Of a DNA stretch of 64,000 nucleotides, positions 1 to 11,580 are shown in pieces. Source of the DNA: Prinia subflava (Eukaryota > Chordata > Aves > Passeriformes > Cisticolidae); NCBI RefSeq assembly GCF_021018805.1, contig NC_086247.1, positions 144,913,378 through 144,977,377 of the forward strand, given 5' to 3'. Numbering within the stretch: the stretch's first letter is position 1; each line of letters opens with the position of its first letter. The notes under the pieces are model-generated. The model saw nothing but the letters and a program-made list of their open reading frames with translations. It was not told the origin of the DNA and ran no database searches. A program made the position numbers and the translations under genes.

Positions 1-257
1 CAAAGGGCAGTATTTTATGTTCATGTTCTGCTTCAGACCCAAGAAATCAAAACAGCCAAGCCAAGAGGTGACTAACATAATAGGCTCGTATATATGACTA
101 ATACTTTATCTGGGATGAAATGACAATCCTTGAAAGCAATAAATGCTTGAATAATGTGTTTCATACAATCCAAAATCATATTTTGGAGAGTGACCTAAAG
201 TTTTGCACAGCCCAGGGAAAAGAGGTGCCTTAAATGGAGAATAGAGCCACTCACATC
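1..257. other. unique AT-rich non-coding DNA
   Basis: No repeat family, splice-bounded frame or RNA gene is recognisable here. The stretch leads up to a CR1 tail. Confidence 0.6.
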
Positions 258-330
258 CATAGAATCATTGAATCAGAGAATCATCCATTTTGCAAGAGAC
301 CTTCAGGATCATCCAGTCCAACCACCAGAG
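258..330 (-). mobile_element. CR1 LINE, 3' tail fragment
   Basis: Read on the plus strand, the segment opens with loosely repeated AGAATCA-type octamers. It continues into the block GATCATCCAGTCCAACCA, which is the reverse complement of the CR1 3' end. CR1 is the dominant LINE of birds and ends in short direct repeats rather than poly(A). Only about 70 bases survive and the terminal octamers have mutated, so this is an old, severely 5'-truncated copy. It lies on the minus strand, so its 3' end is at the left. Confidence 0.75.
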
Positions 331-1988
331 TTCTCTAATATTAGTGTTCATGAAACGAAAAATATAAACAGAATTTTGTGTTTCAGAATGAAATGTACTT
401 TTGTGTAATAGCATCATACTGGTAAAATATATCAAAGTTTTGGATTGCCACATGGGTGCCATGAAGCAGAGCTGCTTGCTACAATATCTCACAGATGCTG
501 AAATCTGAAGGTAAATCATGCCCAGCAATTTGAAGATACCTGTTTTTTCTAACTGTGTTCACTTTATTGGCTATGCTGCACTTAAAAGTGAGAAACACAT
601 ATTTGCACATACATAAATCCTTTTTTTGTAGAAGGCAGTGAGGTTGGTCAGGCACGTTTTAATTTTGGTGAATTCCTCTTGACTGATCCATGTCCTTCTT
701 CTTCATATGCCTAAAAACATGTTTTAAGAGGACTAATGAAGTTACAGAGTAATACTTTTCACACTGTTGAAAGTAAATATTTGAAGTAATTTTAAATTCT
801 AGATTGCATAAACATTTTTACCTTCTACTTACCTGTGAGAAATAATGTCATAAAACATAGAACATAACACTACAACGTAGCTGATTCTGAACCTTCATTT
901 CCTATTCTATCCATCTTTCCCAAACTCATTCTCTTAGATCACAAACATTTATTTTTAATAGATCTGATTGAATAATATTTTTAAAAAATCCAAAACTGTA
1001 CTTTCTCAGTTCAGGTTTCCATATTTGTTTTCCTCTTCTTTTTGCATTGCTGGCTGTTTTAATGGTTTTGTGAAAGCCTTTGCAGTCCCCTGATGATCGA
1101 GTATGCTACAGAGACACTGGCAAACAGAAGTTCCTCTTCACTCTTCGTTAGCTAACCCCAAGATTTATGGGGACAGGAACATCCATGGGAAGGTTTTGCC
1201 AGTTATTGTAGAAATGACATATCATGTTTAATCTGTGAGGTCAGATGAGCCTTGGTGCCTCACACATTTTCAAATCGATCCTAAGCACCTGTAAGTAGAT
1301 CTGTAAACCTATTCCTTTGAAGTATATTGCCATGAAAAAGAGCTGTACTACTGTGACTTTGGGAGCGCCTTTACTCCCACTGCAGTGCAAAGGATATCCA
1401 CATGAATACTTAAGTGGGAGGTTGAAATTGGAATTGTATGGTTCACAGCATTTCACTTTAGAGGGACTAAAAAGCGTCCTTCTCTCTGTACAGGTTTTTT
1501 TTTTTAATTTTCTTCTGCTAGGAATCACTTGGCCTTTAGTTAACTGAAAGCTTTTTAGGCTGCTGGAATTAAAATATCAAATTAGGTTCAAATAGCTGCC
1601 TTTTTATCCTGGCAGCCGCAGCTGGCTTCCTCTCACCTGGAACCTCTTTTAACTTGACACTAGTGGAAAAAAATTCTTCTCCCAAACCTCATACAGTAAC
1701 TTTCTTCACATTCATCTGCTTTTGTGTTCTCTAGGGGATGCCATCCCTGGGATGTGAGGTAGGGGGATGAAGCATAAAATTGTATAACCCATTGGAGAGT
1801 GCAGAAGTGCTGTTCCTCAGCAGCACTAGTGCAAGTCACTGAGCAGCAGTAAGTGGCAGCCAGGTGTTGGTGATGGAGGTGTCCCATGGGCCACCAGCAG
1901 CCAGCAGAGCACAGCCACCACTGCTGCTTCTGCTCCCTGTAAGCGACTCCCACACCACCACTGGTCTGCTCTTCCAGGTTTCTGAATT
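331..1988. other. unique non-coding DNA
   Basis: No known repeat is recognised up to the LTR. A perfect minus-strand splice-donor consensus (CAG|GTAAGT) lies at 827-835, but no purine-rich stretch that could be its acceptor was found to the right. From about 1660 the DNA becomes richer in G+C, and a 146-codon minus-strand frame (1660-2100) runs into the LTR without resembling a protein family. The part from about 1860 to 1988 could be an unrecognised extension of the LTR. Confidence 0.5.
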
Positions 1989-3003
1989 TGCCAGGCACTG
2001 GCCAAAGCTGCTCTATCACTCCCCTCTGCAGCTGGACAGGGAAGAGATAATACAGCAAAGAGTTCATGGGCTGAGATAAGGACTGGGAGAGGTCACTCAC
2101 TACGCTCCATCACAGACAAAATAGACTCAGCTTGGGGATATTAACTGAATTTATTTCTAAAAAACCCATGAGATCATGAGATCAATAATGAGAAGTAAAA
2201 TAAAACAAAAACCACCTTCTCCCCACCCCTCCCTCCTCCCTGGGCTCTCCATTCCTCGTGTCTCAGGAAATGGGGAATGGAGGTTAGTCAGTTCATCACA
2301 AGTTGTTTCTCCTGCTGCTCCAGTGTGGGGTCTCTCCCACAGGAGACAGTTCTCCATGCTGCTCCCATGTGGGTCACTCTTCCATGGGATGATCACTCTT
2401 CCCACTCTTCCATGGGATGCAGCTCTTCAGGCACAGCCTGCTCCAGCTTGGATCTTCCACAGGGTCACAAGTCCTGCCATTAAACCAGCATGGGCTCCTC
2501 TCTCCATGGGTCTGCAGGTCCCTGCCAAGACCCTGCTCCAGCACAGGCCTCCCGCAGGGTCACATCCTCCTCTCTGTGGTCTCCTCCATAGGCTGCAGGT
2601 GCATCTCTGCATCCCCAGGGATCTCTGTGGGCTGCAGGGGCACAGCTGCCTCACCGTGGTCTCCCCAAGGGCTGCAGAGGAACCTCACTCTCGTACCTGG
2701 AACACCTCCTGCCCCTCCTTCTGCAGTGACCTTGGCATCTGCAGAACTGTTCTTTTTACATGGTCTCACTTTGCTCTTCTCTGGCTGCAATTACACTTGT
2801 GTAGTAAATATTTTTTTCCCTCTTAAATTAGCACAGAGGTATCACCACAATTTCTGATTGATCCAGCCTTTGCCAGTGGTGTGTCCATCCTCGAGCTGGC
2901 TTGCATTGACTCTGCTGGATGTGGAGGAAGCTTCGAGCAGGTTCTCAAGAAGCCACTCCTGTAGCCCCCCTCTACCAAAACCTGGCCATGCAAACCCAAC
3001 ACA
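1989..3003 (-). mobile_element. solo LTR of an endogenous retrovirus-like element
   Basis: This block of about 1 kb matches, by memory, an LTR family common in passerine genomes. Its landmarks are a start TGTGTTGGGTTTGCATGG (minus strand, at 3003), a purine-rich middle built from repeated ACCC-CTGGAGCAG-like modules, the block CCCCAAGCTGAGTCTATTTT, and an end region with GGAGTGATAGAGCAGCTTTGG near 2000. On the minus strand an AATAAA signal lies at 2155-2150, about 160 bases before the 3' end, which fits the R-U5 part of an LTR. The right end is sharp at TG...CA, while the left end is approximate. No gag, pol or env, primer-binding site or second LTR is seen on either side, so it is most simply a solo LTR left by recombination. 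I could not confirm a target-site duplication. The retroviral class cannot be assigned by eye. Confidence 0.75.
2150..2155 (-). promoter_or_regulatory. LTR polyadenylation signal AATAAA
   Basis: A canonical AATAAA on the minus strand sits just upstream of the CCCCAAGCTGAGTC block, where the R region of this LTR is expected. It supports the minus-strand orientation of the element. Confidence 0.5.
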
Positions 3004-4355
3004 TTCCTTCTCCCAGAAATGCTGAGGGACCTTTTTATCGTCATCTCCATTTTTCACAAACATCTTTCTGTTCTAAAGCAGATGAATTTATCCTCTTTTC
3101 AGTTTACACTGGCAGCCAACAACTCCACAACCCAGTACCTTCCCCTTTAAAGCAGGTTCAGAGAGTTTTTTCTGAATGTCACTATTTTTGATTTTGTGCT
3201 TCAATTTTTCTTACATATTAGATTTCTTACCAAAGTCCCAGCTGTTTTCTCCTCTCCTTTCTCTGTGGTTTTACAATAAAGAAGCCAATGATGAAGCACA
3301 ATTCTATCAGACATGTGGCAATCAGCACACAAGGACTGAAGGCTGGTTCTCCTGTGTGCTTTACTGGCAAATCCATTGCTTTCACTTTAATCAGTATTTT
3401 TATTGGCTTTTTCATCTGCACTGAAGCTTATTGGACTCTGCAGTTCTAACAAATGCAGGTTGTTACAAGGGCACGCCGAGGCGCGTTTTTTCACGTGTCC
3501 CAGAGGAAGGAATACAGAAGGGATTGCTCCGTTGATTGCAGAGATAGGGAAGTGGTGCATGACTATTCAGAGTGGATGTTATGATTTGTCTGGTTAACTC
3601 TGATTCCAGCCAAGATTGCCATGAGGACTGGAGGTGCAGCTCCCAAAAGGTCAGCCTTTGCTTGAGCCGTTTCGGTAATGGACTAACAATGTATTTTTTG
3701 TGTCAAGGCTTGGCTTGGTTTGAACTCTGCACTGATGGAATACTTGATGAGAACCAGCAAATGCAATGATTCCTCTTAGGAGTTTGTGTTTGATAGAACC
3801 CCAATCCCTAATTTACTGTGTGCATGTGCTAGAATGCAAATCATTCTCACAAGGTGGTATAATCAGAGTTTATTCTGACCTGTTATTTTGTAATGACTCC
3901 GATTTTACAATTTTCTATTTTTCTAATATAAATAACTCTTTTCCTTAGCTAACTTGAGGCTTGGATCTCCTAGAACTGACCTGCTAGCCAGTATTTTCCT
4001 CTTCAAATGATTTTTCTGCCATCATACATCTTCTCTGTGTGGTAATATTCCTACAGTTCTGATCCTTAGGGATGTGAGAGGAAGAAGAATTCTAGTGATG
4101 AAAATACTTTTCTCTGGCCCACTTTTGTAGCTGCAAAAACCCCAGCTATATGATCTGTTGAAATAAAGCTGTTACCTTCTTTTACAAATCTTGTCTCATA
4201 ATATGTGTCAACATAAATCACTTACCAGTGGGCAGGTTGGAGAGAGATGAATATAGATGGTGTTTACAATTCTTCTTATATAGTAATAAAAAATAATGAT
4301 GCATATATTTGATTGTACTCTGCTCCATTCTTCTAAGTCACTTTTTCTTTCACAG
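3004..4355. other. unique non-coding DNA with a small CpG cluster
   Basis: There is no recognisable repeat. At 3471-3496 a few CpGs cluster in otherwise CpG-poor DNA (GCACGCCGAGGCGCG, then an E-box CACGTG at 3492-3497). The rest is AT-rich, with many short chance frames and no splice-bounded coding pattern. Confidence 0.5.
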
Positions 4356-4403
4356 TATGGAGTGCATTTATCTGCCCTAATCTACACATCAAAAGTTAGA
4401 CAT
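4356..4403 (+). other. weak candidate internal exon (48 bp)
   Basis: The segment follows a good acceptor (CTTTTTCTTTCACAG) and is followed by GTAAGT. It is 48 bp long and open in one frame (16 codons, starting YGVHLS, ending SKVRH); the other two frames have stops. The last exon base is T instead of the usual G, which weakens the donor. I recognise no protein in the 16 residues. This combination can arise by chance in 64 kb. Confidence 0.15.
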
Positions 4404-7256
4404 GTAAGTTGGAGTTAGTCACTTTATACATCCTTGTATTCTGTACAGAGAGGTAGATACCTCTGTTTGTTTTGTTTTCTGATAGGTATCCAGGATATCT
4501 CAGAGCTCTTCCTTCTAGATCTACATGTCTTTACACAGATGATAAAGTGTGGGCTTGAACATCCATCTTTTGAACTGTGGTTTAGTGTGAATCCATGATC
4601 CAGCTTTTAAAGTTAGAGATTTTTTTTTGTTGTCTTTGCACGATTTGGCACAACAGGATGCTGGATCTGAGTGCAGTAGAAATGGATGGTGGTGGCAGTA
4701 TCTTTTCTTAGAGAAAGGAATGAAACAGCAGAAAGCAACTAAATTTAAAATGTCAGCCGTAATTATTAGTTAGGGCCAGTTTTCACATGTGGTCTCTTTA
4801 TGTTCCACTCCTTGGCAGGAAATTTGCACTCAGGTCATAAATGTGGTTGCCTGGATCCTTGTGAGGTTTCTCCTTCTGCAACTCCACACTTCACTCTGCT
4901 CGGGGCCAGGGTAGTGCCAAACATAACTCATGCAAAAGCTTGAGTCAAAGGTGATCCGTGAAAAGCCCTGATCTCTGTTGTGCCAAAGATTTTTTGGCAT
5001 TTCCATCTTCTCCTGAGTTTGGAGAGCACAACACCTTGGTACTCATGAGCGTCCATCCGTGCTACTGCTAGTAAGGGAAAGTATGAGACCTGACTTTTTG
5101 AGCTATAAAGCCTTGTTTTGGGGAAAGCCTTTAGAGAGCCATAGTAGTTTTATTCTGATACAAGAACATTCTTTGAAGCAAAGAATTAAAAACTGTGAAC
5201 AGAATAAATACTGCTCCAAGCAATTTGTTGCATTTTGACTTGAAGCAGCAGCAATAAAAGCATTAAAGCATTTAGGAAGTCTTAGACAATCTGTGCAAGA
5301 CATGTTTCATCCACACAACTACAAAATTTGGACAAATTAGCAGAGTAGTTGGATTTTTAAAATAATGAACAGATACTAAAATAACCAATATGAAATAGTA
5401 ATTTTGGTGGGGAGTTACCTTGTTCTTACAAATTGCTGAGCGACTCAGCATTCTAAGTTGATATTTTCTATGACTATGAATCAAACATCAAGTTAAACCA
5501 AAGAATCTTACAAGTTCCAGCAATTTTCTTTTAAGGAAGAAATAGTTATTATGGCAAATGTAGAAGGGAAGCAAAGAATTGCTGGCATAATTTAGCATAA
5601 GATTGGAGCATCTCCAATTTCATGTTTCTCTCCCAGCAGTATCACATAGGATGCTTGCATTATATAAAGCTAAGTGAGTGTCCTAGAAGTACACTTTTAA
5701 TGCCTCTTCCCTTCTATGATTTTAGAACTAGAGTTAATATTTGCAGTACTAACTGTGTTTTTTAACTTTAAAGTGATAACTTTTCTGTTTTGTGCTCTTC
5801 ATTGACTTCACTGTGACTTCAAAATCCTTTATGTACAGCCTATTCTCTTACAGTACAATTGAATTCCATTGGTAGAAAGTGAATTAGCTAAAAGAGGTTT
5901 CTGATTTTTATTCAATTTCTACAATATTTTTTCTCCATTTGCTTGCCAGCTTTCTGTGTGAATTTGAAAAAATGCAGCATCATAAGCCAAGAAAAGCTAT
6001 CAATGGTGCTAAAGCAAGATTCATATACCCAAAAATATATGACCTATGGATATTTTTGAAATAGTTCTAGTGATTTTCTTGGATAAATAATTTACATGAC
6101 CATGATATGTATTCATAGAACTTCTTGCACTACTTTGCCTTCATATAACCCTAAGATTTGAAAATAGGCTTGTCCTGTCATGAGGTATCTACTCAAAGAG
6201 AATGACATTTTTGAGAGACTAAACACAATAGGAAATTATTTTTTTACTTATTTTTGTCCATTCTCATTAGCTCATTTCATTTGCCCCCTCATCTGTGGGC
6301 TGATGACTTTGGATACACCACTAAGTAACATCCCATGATTGCTGCACCCTGAACAGCAGCCTCAGGTAGCATTTCATAGGCAGCTCAGTTCAAGGAGCAG
6401 GCTGGTTGCACTGCAGTGTTGTGAACTGCTTTGCCCATCTTCTCTGCAGGACTAATTAGCCCAGGCAAAGTGCCAGGTTAAGTGGTTTGGCTGCAAAACA
6501 CAGCCTGTTGAAAGACTCCTCACATATCTCTGCTGTCAAATTTGCTGTGAGAAATCATCTGGGCTACCAGGTACCACAAAGTGCTGACGGGGCCCTTGAG
6601 CCAGGCTGGGTTTTTTGTCTCTGGAGCACTTCTGGTTCACCAAAGGCCTCAGCTGTCCAGGGGCTGTGTGCTGGCAGTGATATATCCCTGCTCAAACAGA
6701 TACGTGCTTTGAAGGGCCTGTTGGTTTTCAGTCCAATTTTATATTAAGTGTGTTTTTATATATACATAGGCACTTTTCTCTTAGGAATTATGCTGCTGAA
6801 GTCTAGGCATTGGTATGCAACAATGTTAAAAGTCTGTGTTTCCATATGTGTATATTTTTGGTGAGTAAAAATCATGTTTATGAAATGCCTGTGGTTAGTA
6901 AAAGATACAGAGTGTTTGAAATATCAGTGTAAAAAAATGGCCATATCAGGGCAAGAACCAGCATCAGTTTCCTGTGGCAGATGTGTAATTTCTGTTGTCA
7001 TTAGTGTCCTTCTGTCTGCCATAAGAGGAGAATAGGTCCTTGAGAAATAATTTCCTGGCAATGTAACAGTGCATATTCCTCACCAAATTACACCTCAGCA
7101 CTTCAGGTGTTCTTCCATTCAGGAAAAATAAAACATTCAAATTGCTGAAGACAATTTCATTCTGATCTTTACTCTCTGAAGGATGAAAAAAACACCTCTG
7201 AAACTCCACATTATGAACACTCGGCACCTTCCTATTCTTCTGTTTGCCACCTGCAT
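4404..7256. other. unique AT-rich non-coding DNA
   Basis: No repeat is recognised. At 6450-6570 a strong acceptor (CATCTTCTCTGCAG) and a CAG|GTACC donor bound a segment, but all three frames contain stops, so it is not a coding exon; a non-coding RNA exon remains possible. The long minus-strand frame from 7503 down to 6964 is discussed among the rejected items. Confidence 0.5.
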
Positions 7257-7290
7257 AAAAACAAAACAAAACAAACAAACATACAAAAAG
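7257..7290 (+). repeat. A-rich low complexity, (AAAAC)n/(AAAC)n
   Basis: Imperfect runs of AAAAC, then AAAC, occupy about 34 bases. On the minus strand they read as T-rich codons and produce a false hydrophobic, membrane-like segment in an overlapping open frame. Confidence 0.8.
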
Positions 7291-7510
7291 CAATACAAGT
7301 GTTCCCAATAGTAAGAAAATAATAACAAGAAACATAGAACAAGTGAAAAAGTGAATATTGTCTTTTGCTCTTCCAAATGTAAAGTGCTTGACACACATAT
7401 ATAGCAGCAATTTTTTTTTAATGGAAATGCTTTCTGTTGACAGTGTAAATGTGATACCATGTGAAGCATTTGAATGATGTAACTCAAACCATTCTGCTCT
7501 CACTACTTTT

Positions 7511-7605
7511 AGCAGGAGACTGTTCCACAGTCTGATAGATCTTACCTTTAGGAATTGTTTTGTTCCTTGAACTTAATGCTTCTTATCTGAATTCCACCCC
7601 AAGAC
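7511..7605 (-). mobile_element. old CR1-like LINE fragment
   Basis: On the minus strand the words ACTGTGGAACAGTCTCC and AGATCTATCAG fit the part of ancient CR1/L2-type LINEs encoding or following the end of ORF2. On the plus strand, the following GGAATTGTTTTGTTCCTTGA and CTGAATTCCACCCC agree with the same region. The copy is strongly diverged, both ends are approximate, and the match was made by eye against remembered consensus text. Confidence 0.45.
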
Positions 7606-9279
7606 TGTTTAGAAATCTCTACAGATTTCTTTGGTTTGTTTCTCTTCAGACTTACTCGTTTCTTTCAGATCACTAGCAAAGGTTCTCCTTCCCAAACCAA
7701 CCCCATGGTCCTTCATTTGCAGATGGAAATTGTGCCTTTTGCTCCTTCCCTCTCTGGCTCATCCAGTTAGGAAAAGATCCATCAGTCAGGAGCACTGTGG
7801 GATGGAAGCAAGCTCTGAAGGGGAGTGGTGTTTATAAAGTCAACTCAAAGCAGAAGATCAACATGGAACAATTCCTTCTTGATTCATAGGGAGGGGTCCA
7901 TATATTTTCCTTCTTCATTGCTTTACATTCTGGAGATTGGAATTCCTAACTTTTTATTTTACAGATTTTCTTTCTTTAATTAAAATAAAAAACCAAAAAA
8001 ACTCAAAACAAAACAAAAAACACACTTAGCTTATCTTAAAGGTAATTTATCTGCCTATTTTGAGCAGCTCCTTATACAACAGTTCTCAAAGTATTTATTC
8101 CTATCTGATGAAAAGGCTACAGGAACTGCTAGAGCATCAAGGGTCACATGCTAATAACTGTAATGATACATTTATTTATTTGAAATGCTTTAATGACTTC
8201 TTGGCAAGCTTCATGTAATGGAAGACCAAAGGAGTAACATTTCTGCAGTTCCTTGATGTCCTCAAAAAAGAAATTGTAATAAATAAATAAGCAGATAAAG
8301 TTATTTAGAATGAGAAAAAGTCATCTCAGATTCTGACCCTGCATGTTCCAGTAATAAGGTCCATCAAAAGAGAAGGAGTTACCAAATCTAAAGCCTTTAA
8401 GATTAAGGATTTAAAGAAATGAGATGAAAAACCCTGGAGCTTTGGTTCCTGAAACCATGTGATTTTTCTGTTGGATTGAATACTCATTTGAAGACTTTGA
8501 AATGCTGTGAGATGATATAATGCTGTAAGACCACAAGAGCTCTGAGACCCCAGACATTGTTGCCTCTGCTTTCTTTGAGTTATTTGCCTGGATTAATTTA
8601 GAGGATGCTGAATCTAAAATCTTAAAATCCTCACAAGGGATAACTTCAAGTTCGGGAGAATAAAGTCCATGACACTCCAGCTATGGTGAGCTACAGAAAA
8701 CTATTTAAAACTCTTTAGAAAGACAAGAAGGTAAATCACCAAAGTAGTGAAACTGAGCAATTCTGGATGGATTCAACCTTGCTAGGAAAAAACAAACTTT
8801 CTGAAATGTAGACACCACCAGTCGTGATGGCATTGTGTTTCATTGATTTGATCCTCTCATGCCTCACCTCTAATGAATTTATAGCTGTGCAGCTGGTGTG
8901 ATTTAAAGGCAAATACCTTGCAGAAACTGTGAATGACACCATGTGGTGCTAAGGTGTGGACTACTGCAATGAATGACCCCAAACACTGAACATTGAACCA
9001 AAGAGGGAGTGCAGGCAGAGCTGAGGAATACGTTCACAAGCAGGGTGTTTTTGAAGCAACAGGCTTTAAAAGGCTATCCCAGACCTGTACCCTTGTACTA
9101 TGTGAATAAGTTACATGGGGAACCTGATGCCTAAACCTCATGGTCCTTCCTAGGCACAGGATTCCCTGAATCCAGTCCAGAACCAATTTGAATCAAGAAG
9201 TAAAAGTGAAAATCCATATAGAATGCAATAAATCTATTTCTGCACTCATCTCAAGATAAATAATCGTGTTAAACATGCT
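7606..9279. other. unique AT-rich non-coding DNA
   Basis: Apart from an A-rich patch at 7977-8025, nothing is recognised. The right part (about 9000-9280) could include further decayed CR1 sequence leading into the ORF2 relic, but I could not align it. Confidence 0.45.
7977..8025 (+). repeat. A-rich low-complexity tract
   Basis: About 50 bases consist mostly of A with single C and T interruptions (AAACC, AAAACAAAAC, AAACACAC). It is not attached to a recognisable transposable element. Confidence 0.7.
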
Positions 9280-10345
9280 AATTAGTGACCTAGAAAAAAG
9301 GGAGTTTGAGACTGAGGGGAATGAGGAAAACATGTACCAGGCCCTAGAATTCAGGTGTTTTAGGACACTGGTAGGCAAGATCCTGTGAGGGAGAACTCTA
9401 AAGAAAAAAAAACAGCTCAGGAGAGCTGGCAAGTATCAAAGACAGAAAGCCCAAGAATGATGTTTCCTGGTACTCTGGAAAATGGGATGTACCAGGAAAC
9501 TGGCTTGGGAAGTAAGGACTGAGTTCCAGTGCAAAAAGGGTGTATACAGCAAGGACATGCTAACAGGAGCTTCTACCACTGCATTAAGAGTAACAGAAAT
9601 TAAAAAAAAATTAAAAATGGGACAGGTGGTACAAATAGGCAAATGCAGAATAGGCAGATACTCAGTATCATCTTTGTGACCTGCAGCAAAAATAAGGTCT
9701 CCCTAGCCAATATATAGACAGAGTTTTTAAGGAGAGAAGCTGCAGTCTGCAATAACAGAAGACAGTTGAGTCAAAGAGCTCTTACGACGCAGGAAAGTCC
9801 ATGGGTCAAGAGAGGTGCATACAGTGATGCTCAGAAAGGTAGCTGATGTCACTCTGTATTCTTTGAAAATTGTGAAACCTGGGGTGTAAGGCTACAGAAA
9901 AGCCAGTGTTGCACATATCTTCAGAAAAAGCAAGAAGGAACACTCCAGGAATCAGAGGCTGGTCAGCTTCACTTTGAACCCTGAGAAAATTATGGAGTGT
10001 GTTCTCTTGGAAGCTATTACTGGGCACATGAAGGACAGGATGATGACTGGGACTAGATAGCATGAATTAATCACAGGCTAACCATGTCTGACCAACCTCA
10101 TTGCCTTCTGCAAGGAAATGACAAGCTCTGTGGATAACCAGAAAAGAGTGGCTGTTATCTACTTTGACCTAAGCAAGGCTTTTGACGTGATCTCCTGTAC
10201 CTCCCATGAATTTGAGTTCAGACATTTCAGTCTCAATGAATATATTAGTACAAAGGTGCAAAACTGCCTGAATTGTTGGAATCAAAGGGAGCTAATTAAT
10301 TGTTTGTAATCTGCCTGGAGGCCTGTTATGAGTGGAATAACATTT
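9280..10345 (+). pseudogene. CR1 LINE ORF2 relic (linker and reverse-transcriptase start)
   Basis: Several pieces line up, in order, with CR1 ORF2 on the plus strand. Near 9380 GGCAAGATCCTGTGAGGG and CTCAGGAGAGCTGG fit the linker before the RT. At 9482-9600 the frame reads LAWEVRTEF, then KKGVY, as in the linker of CR1 proteins. At 9960-10120 the order is GTCAGCTTCACTTTGAACCC, GGCACATGAAGGACAGGATG, CTGACCAACCTCATTGCCTTC. At 10150-10185 the frame reads VIYFDLSKAFDVI, the conserved FDxSKAF motif of LINE reverse transcriptases. GGAGGCCTGTTATGAGTGG near 10330 is the last clear match. Stops and frameshifts interrupt it throughout, so it is dead. The catalytic YxDD part and the 3' end are missing. 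It is the longest mobile-element relic in the window. Confidence 0.8.
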
Positions 10346-11532
10346 GTGCAAGTGGCAATATTTGCTGGAAAAACAGAAAATGTGACAGCCAGGGGATGGC
10401 ATTGGAATTAGTGGCTGAGATGTACAACTGTGCTCTGCCTGGCTGTCTAGATGCTTCCTCATATTTGGGATAATAGATCTGCTTCCTTTAGGAAAAAAAA
10501 TAGAAAATTAAGGTGGGAGTCTTACTGCAATATTGAGTTCTTTGCTGCATGCAGAGAGAGAAGTTAAGGTGTCTTAAATGTGCACATGTACCTAGAGATT
10601 CTTGGCATGGTGACTCTGATGGGACACTTTCAAGCCTGGCCAGTGACTGTTCCTCAGGGATCATGTTAGGGTGAGAGTGATGAGACAGACACATCAGGGA
10701 TAGGAGCAAAGTATGATGTGATGTGGGTACTCCTGGTAGAGCTCCAAGACAGAACAAATCCTGGAGAAGGCTCTGAGGCGTAGGGAAGCCCTCAGACCAT
10801 GGCAGAATTTCCTAATATGTCATGGTTCCTGGAGGAATTTAAGAGGAAAAGACACTAAACTAATGCAGCATCATCCTATTTTTCCTTACAGCAATACACT
10901 AAGGCTTACTGCAGGATGAGTCTTTAAATATGTATCCACTTTCTCTCAGAAATCTGAACATTTTCTCTCCTGTCACTAAACTCTATAATGACCTATGTTA
11001 TTGTCCTGCTTCTGGCCAGGACAGGGTTACACACACATTTTTGTACACACACACCCCCACTCTCTCTCTCGACTTTTGTTCTTGGTATTGTTGCTGTTAC
11101 TGTTTGTTTCTTTCTTATGCCATTGCTGTTTTCAGTAAATTGTCCTTACTCAGCCCATGACCTCTGCCTCTTGTGCCTCCAGTTCTCCTCTCCATCCCAC
11201 TGCTGGGGGCAGAGGGAAGGAAGGAAGAGGGAGCAAGCAACCAGCAGCACAGTTTCAGTGGAGAACTGAACCTGGGAGTTCCAAAACCATGACAGGTGTA
11301 AGGGCTTTTAATACATTGTGATCATCTTTCCTTGCTCAACAGAGCACAGTTTGGAGTTTGTTATAATAGGTGCTGTTTCAGATGATGAGTAGTCCACAGC
11401 ATTAATCCAAAAATTGCTACTACTCACGGGAAAGATGTTTTTGAATACACTATTCCTACTGTCCAAAGGCCAGAAGTCATAGTTGTAAGAAGTTGTAAGT
11501 CACATTCTCAGCCTTTAGCATATCTTACTCCA

Positions 11533-11536
<4 letters not shown>
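10346..11536. other. non-coding DNA after the CR1 relic
   Basis: The first 100 bases may still be decayed CR1. Beyond that nothing is recognised except a CA/CT tract at 11029-11072. A G+C-richer patch at 11150-11280 shows no frame of interest. Confidence 0.5.
11029..11072 (+). repeat. (CA)n/(CT)n low-complexity tract
   Basis: An interrupted ACACAC run, a C-run and a CTCTCTCTC run follow each other over about 44 bases. Confidence 0.75.

Positions 11537-11578
<42 letters not shown>
11537..11578 (+). repeat. poly(A) tract, 42 bases
   Basis: Forty-two uninterrupted A residues. CR1 elements do not end in poly(A), no AATAAA precedes the tract at the usual distance, and no retrocopied gene is recognisable upstream. 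A simple microsatellite is the default reading. Confidence 0.95.

Positions 11579-11580
<2 letters not shown>

Noticed and set aside
827..835. Perfect minus-strand splice donor CAG|GTAAGT
   Set aside because: No acceptor-like purine run on the plus strand within a plausible exon length to the right.
1660..2100. 146-codon minus-strand frame
   Set aside because: It crosses the LTR boundary and has no protein resemblance.
2176..2826. 216-codon plus-strand open frame
   Set aside because: It lies wholly inside the LTR, antisense to it, and is explained by the G+C-rich repeated modules.
6450..6570. Exon-like segment with strong acceptor and CAG|GT donor
   Set aside because: All three frames contain stop codons, so it is not coding.
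6964..7503. 179-codon minus-strand frame with a strongly hydrophobic segment suggesting a membrane protein
   Set aside because: The hydrophobic part is encoded by the complement of an (AAAAC)n tract, and about one frame this long is expected by chance.
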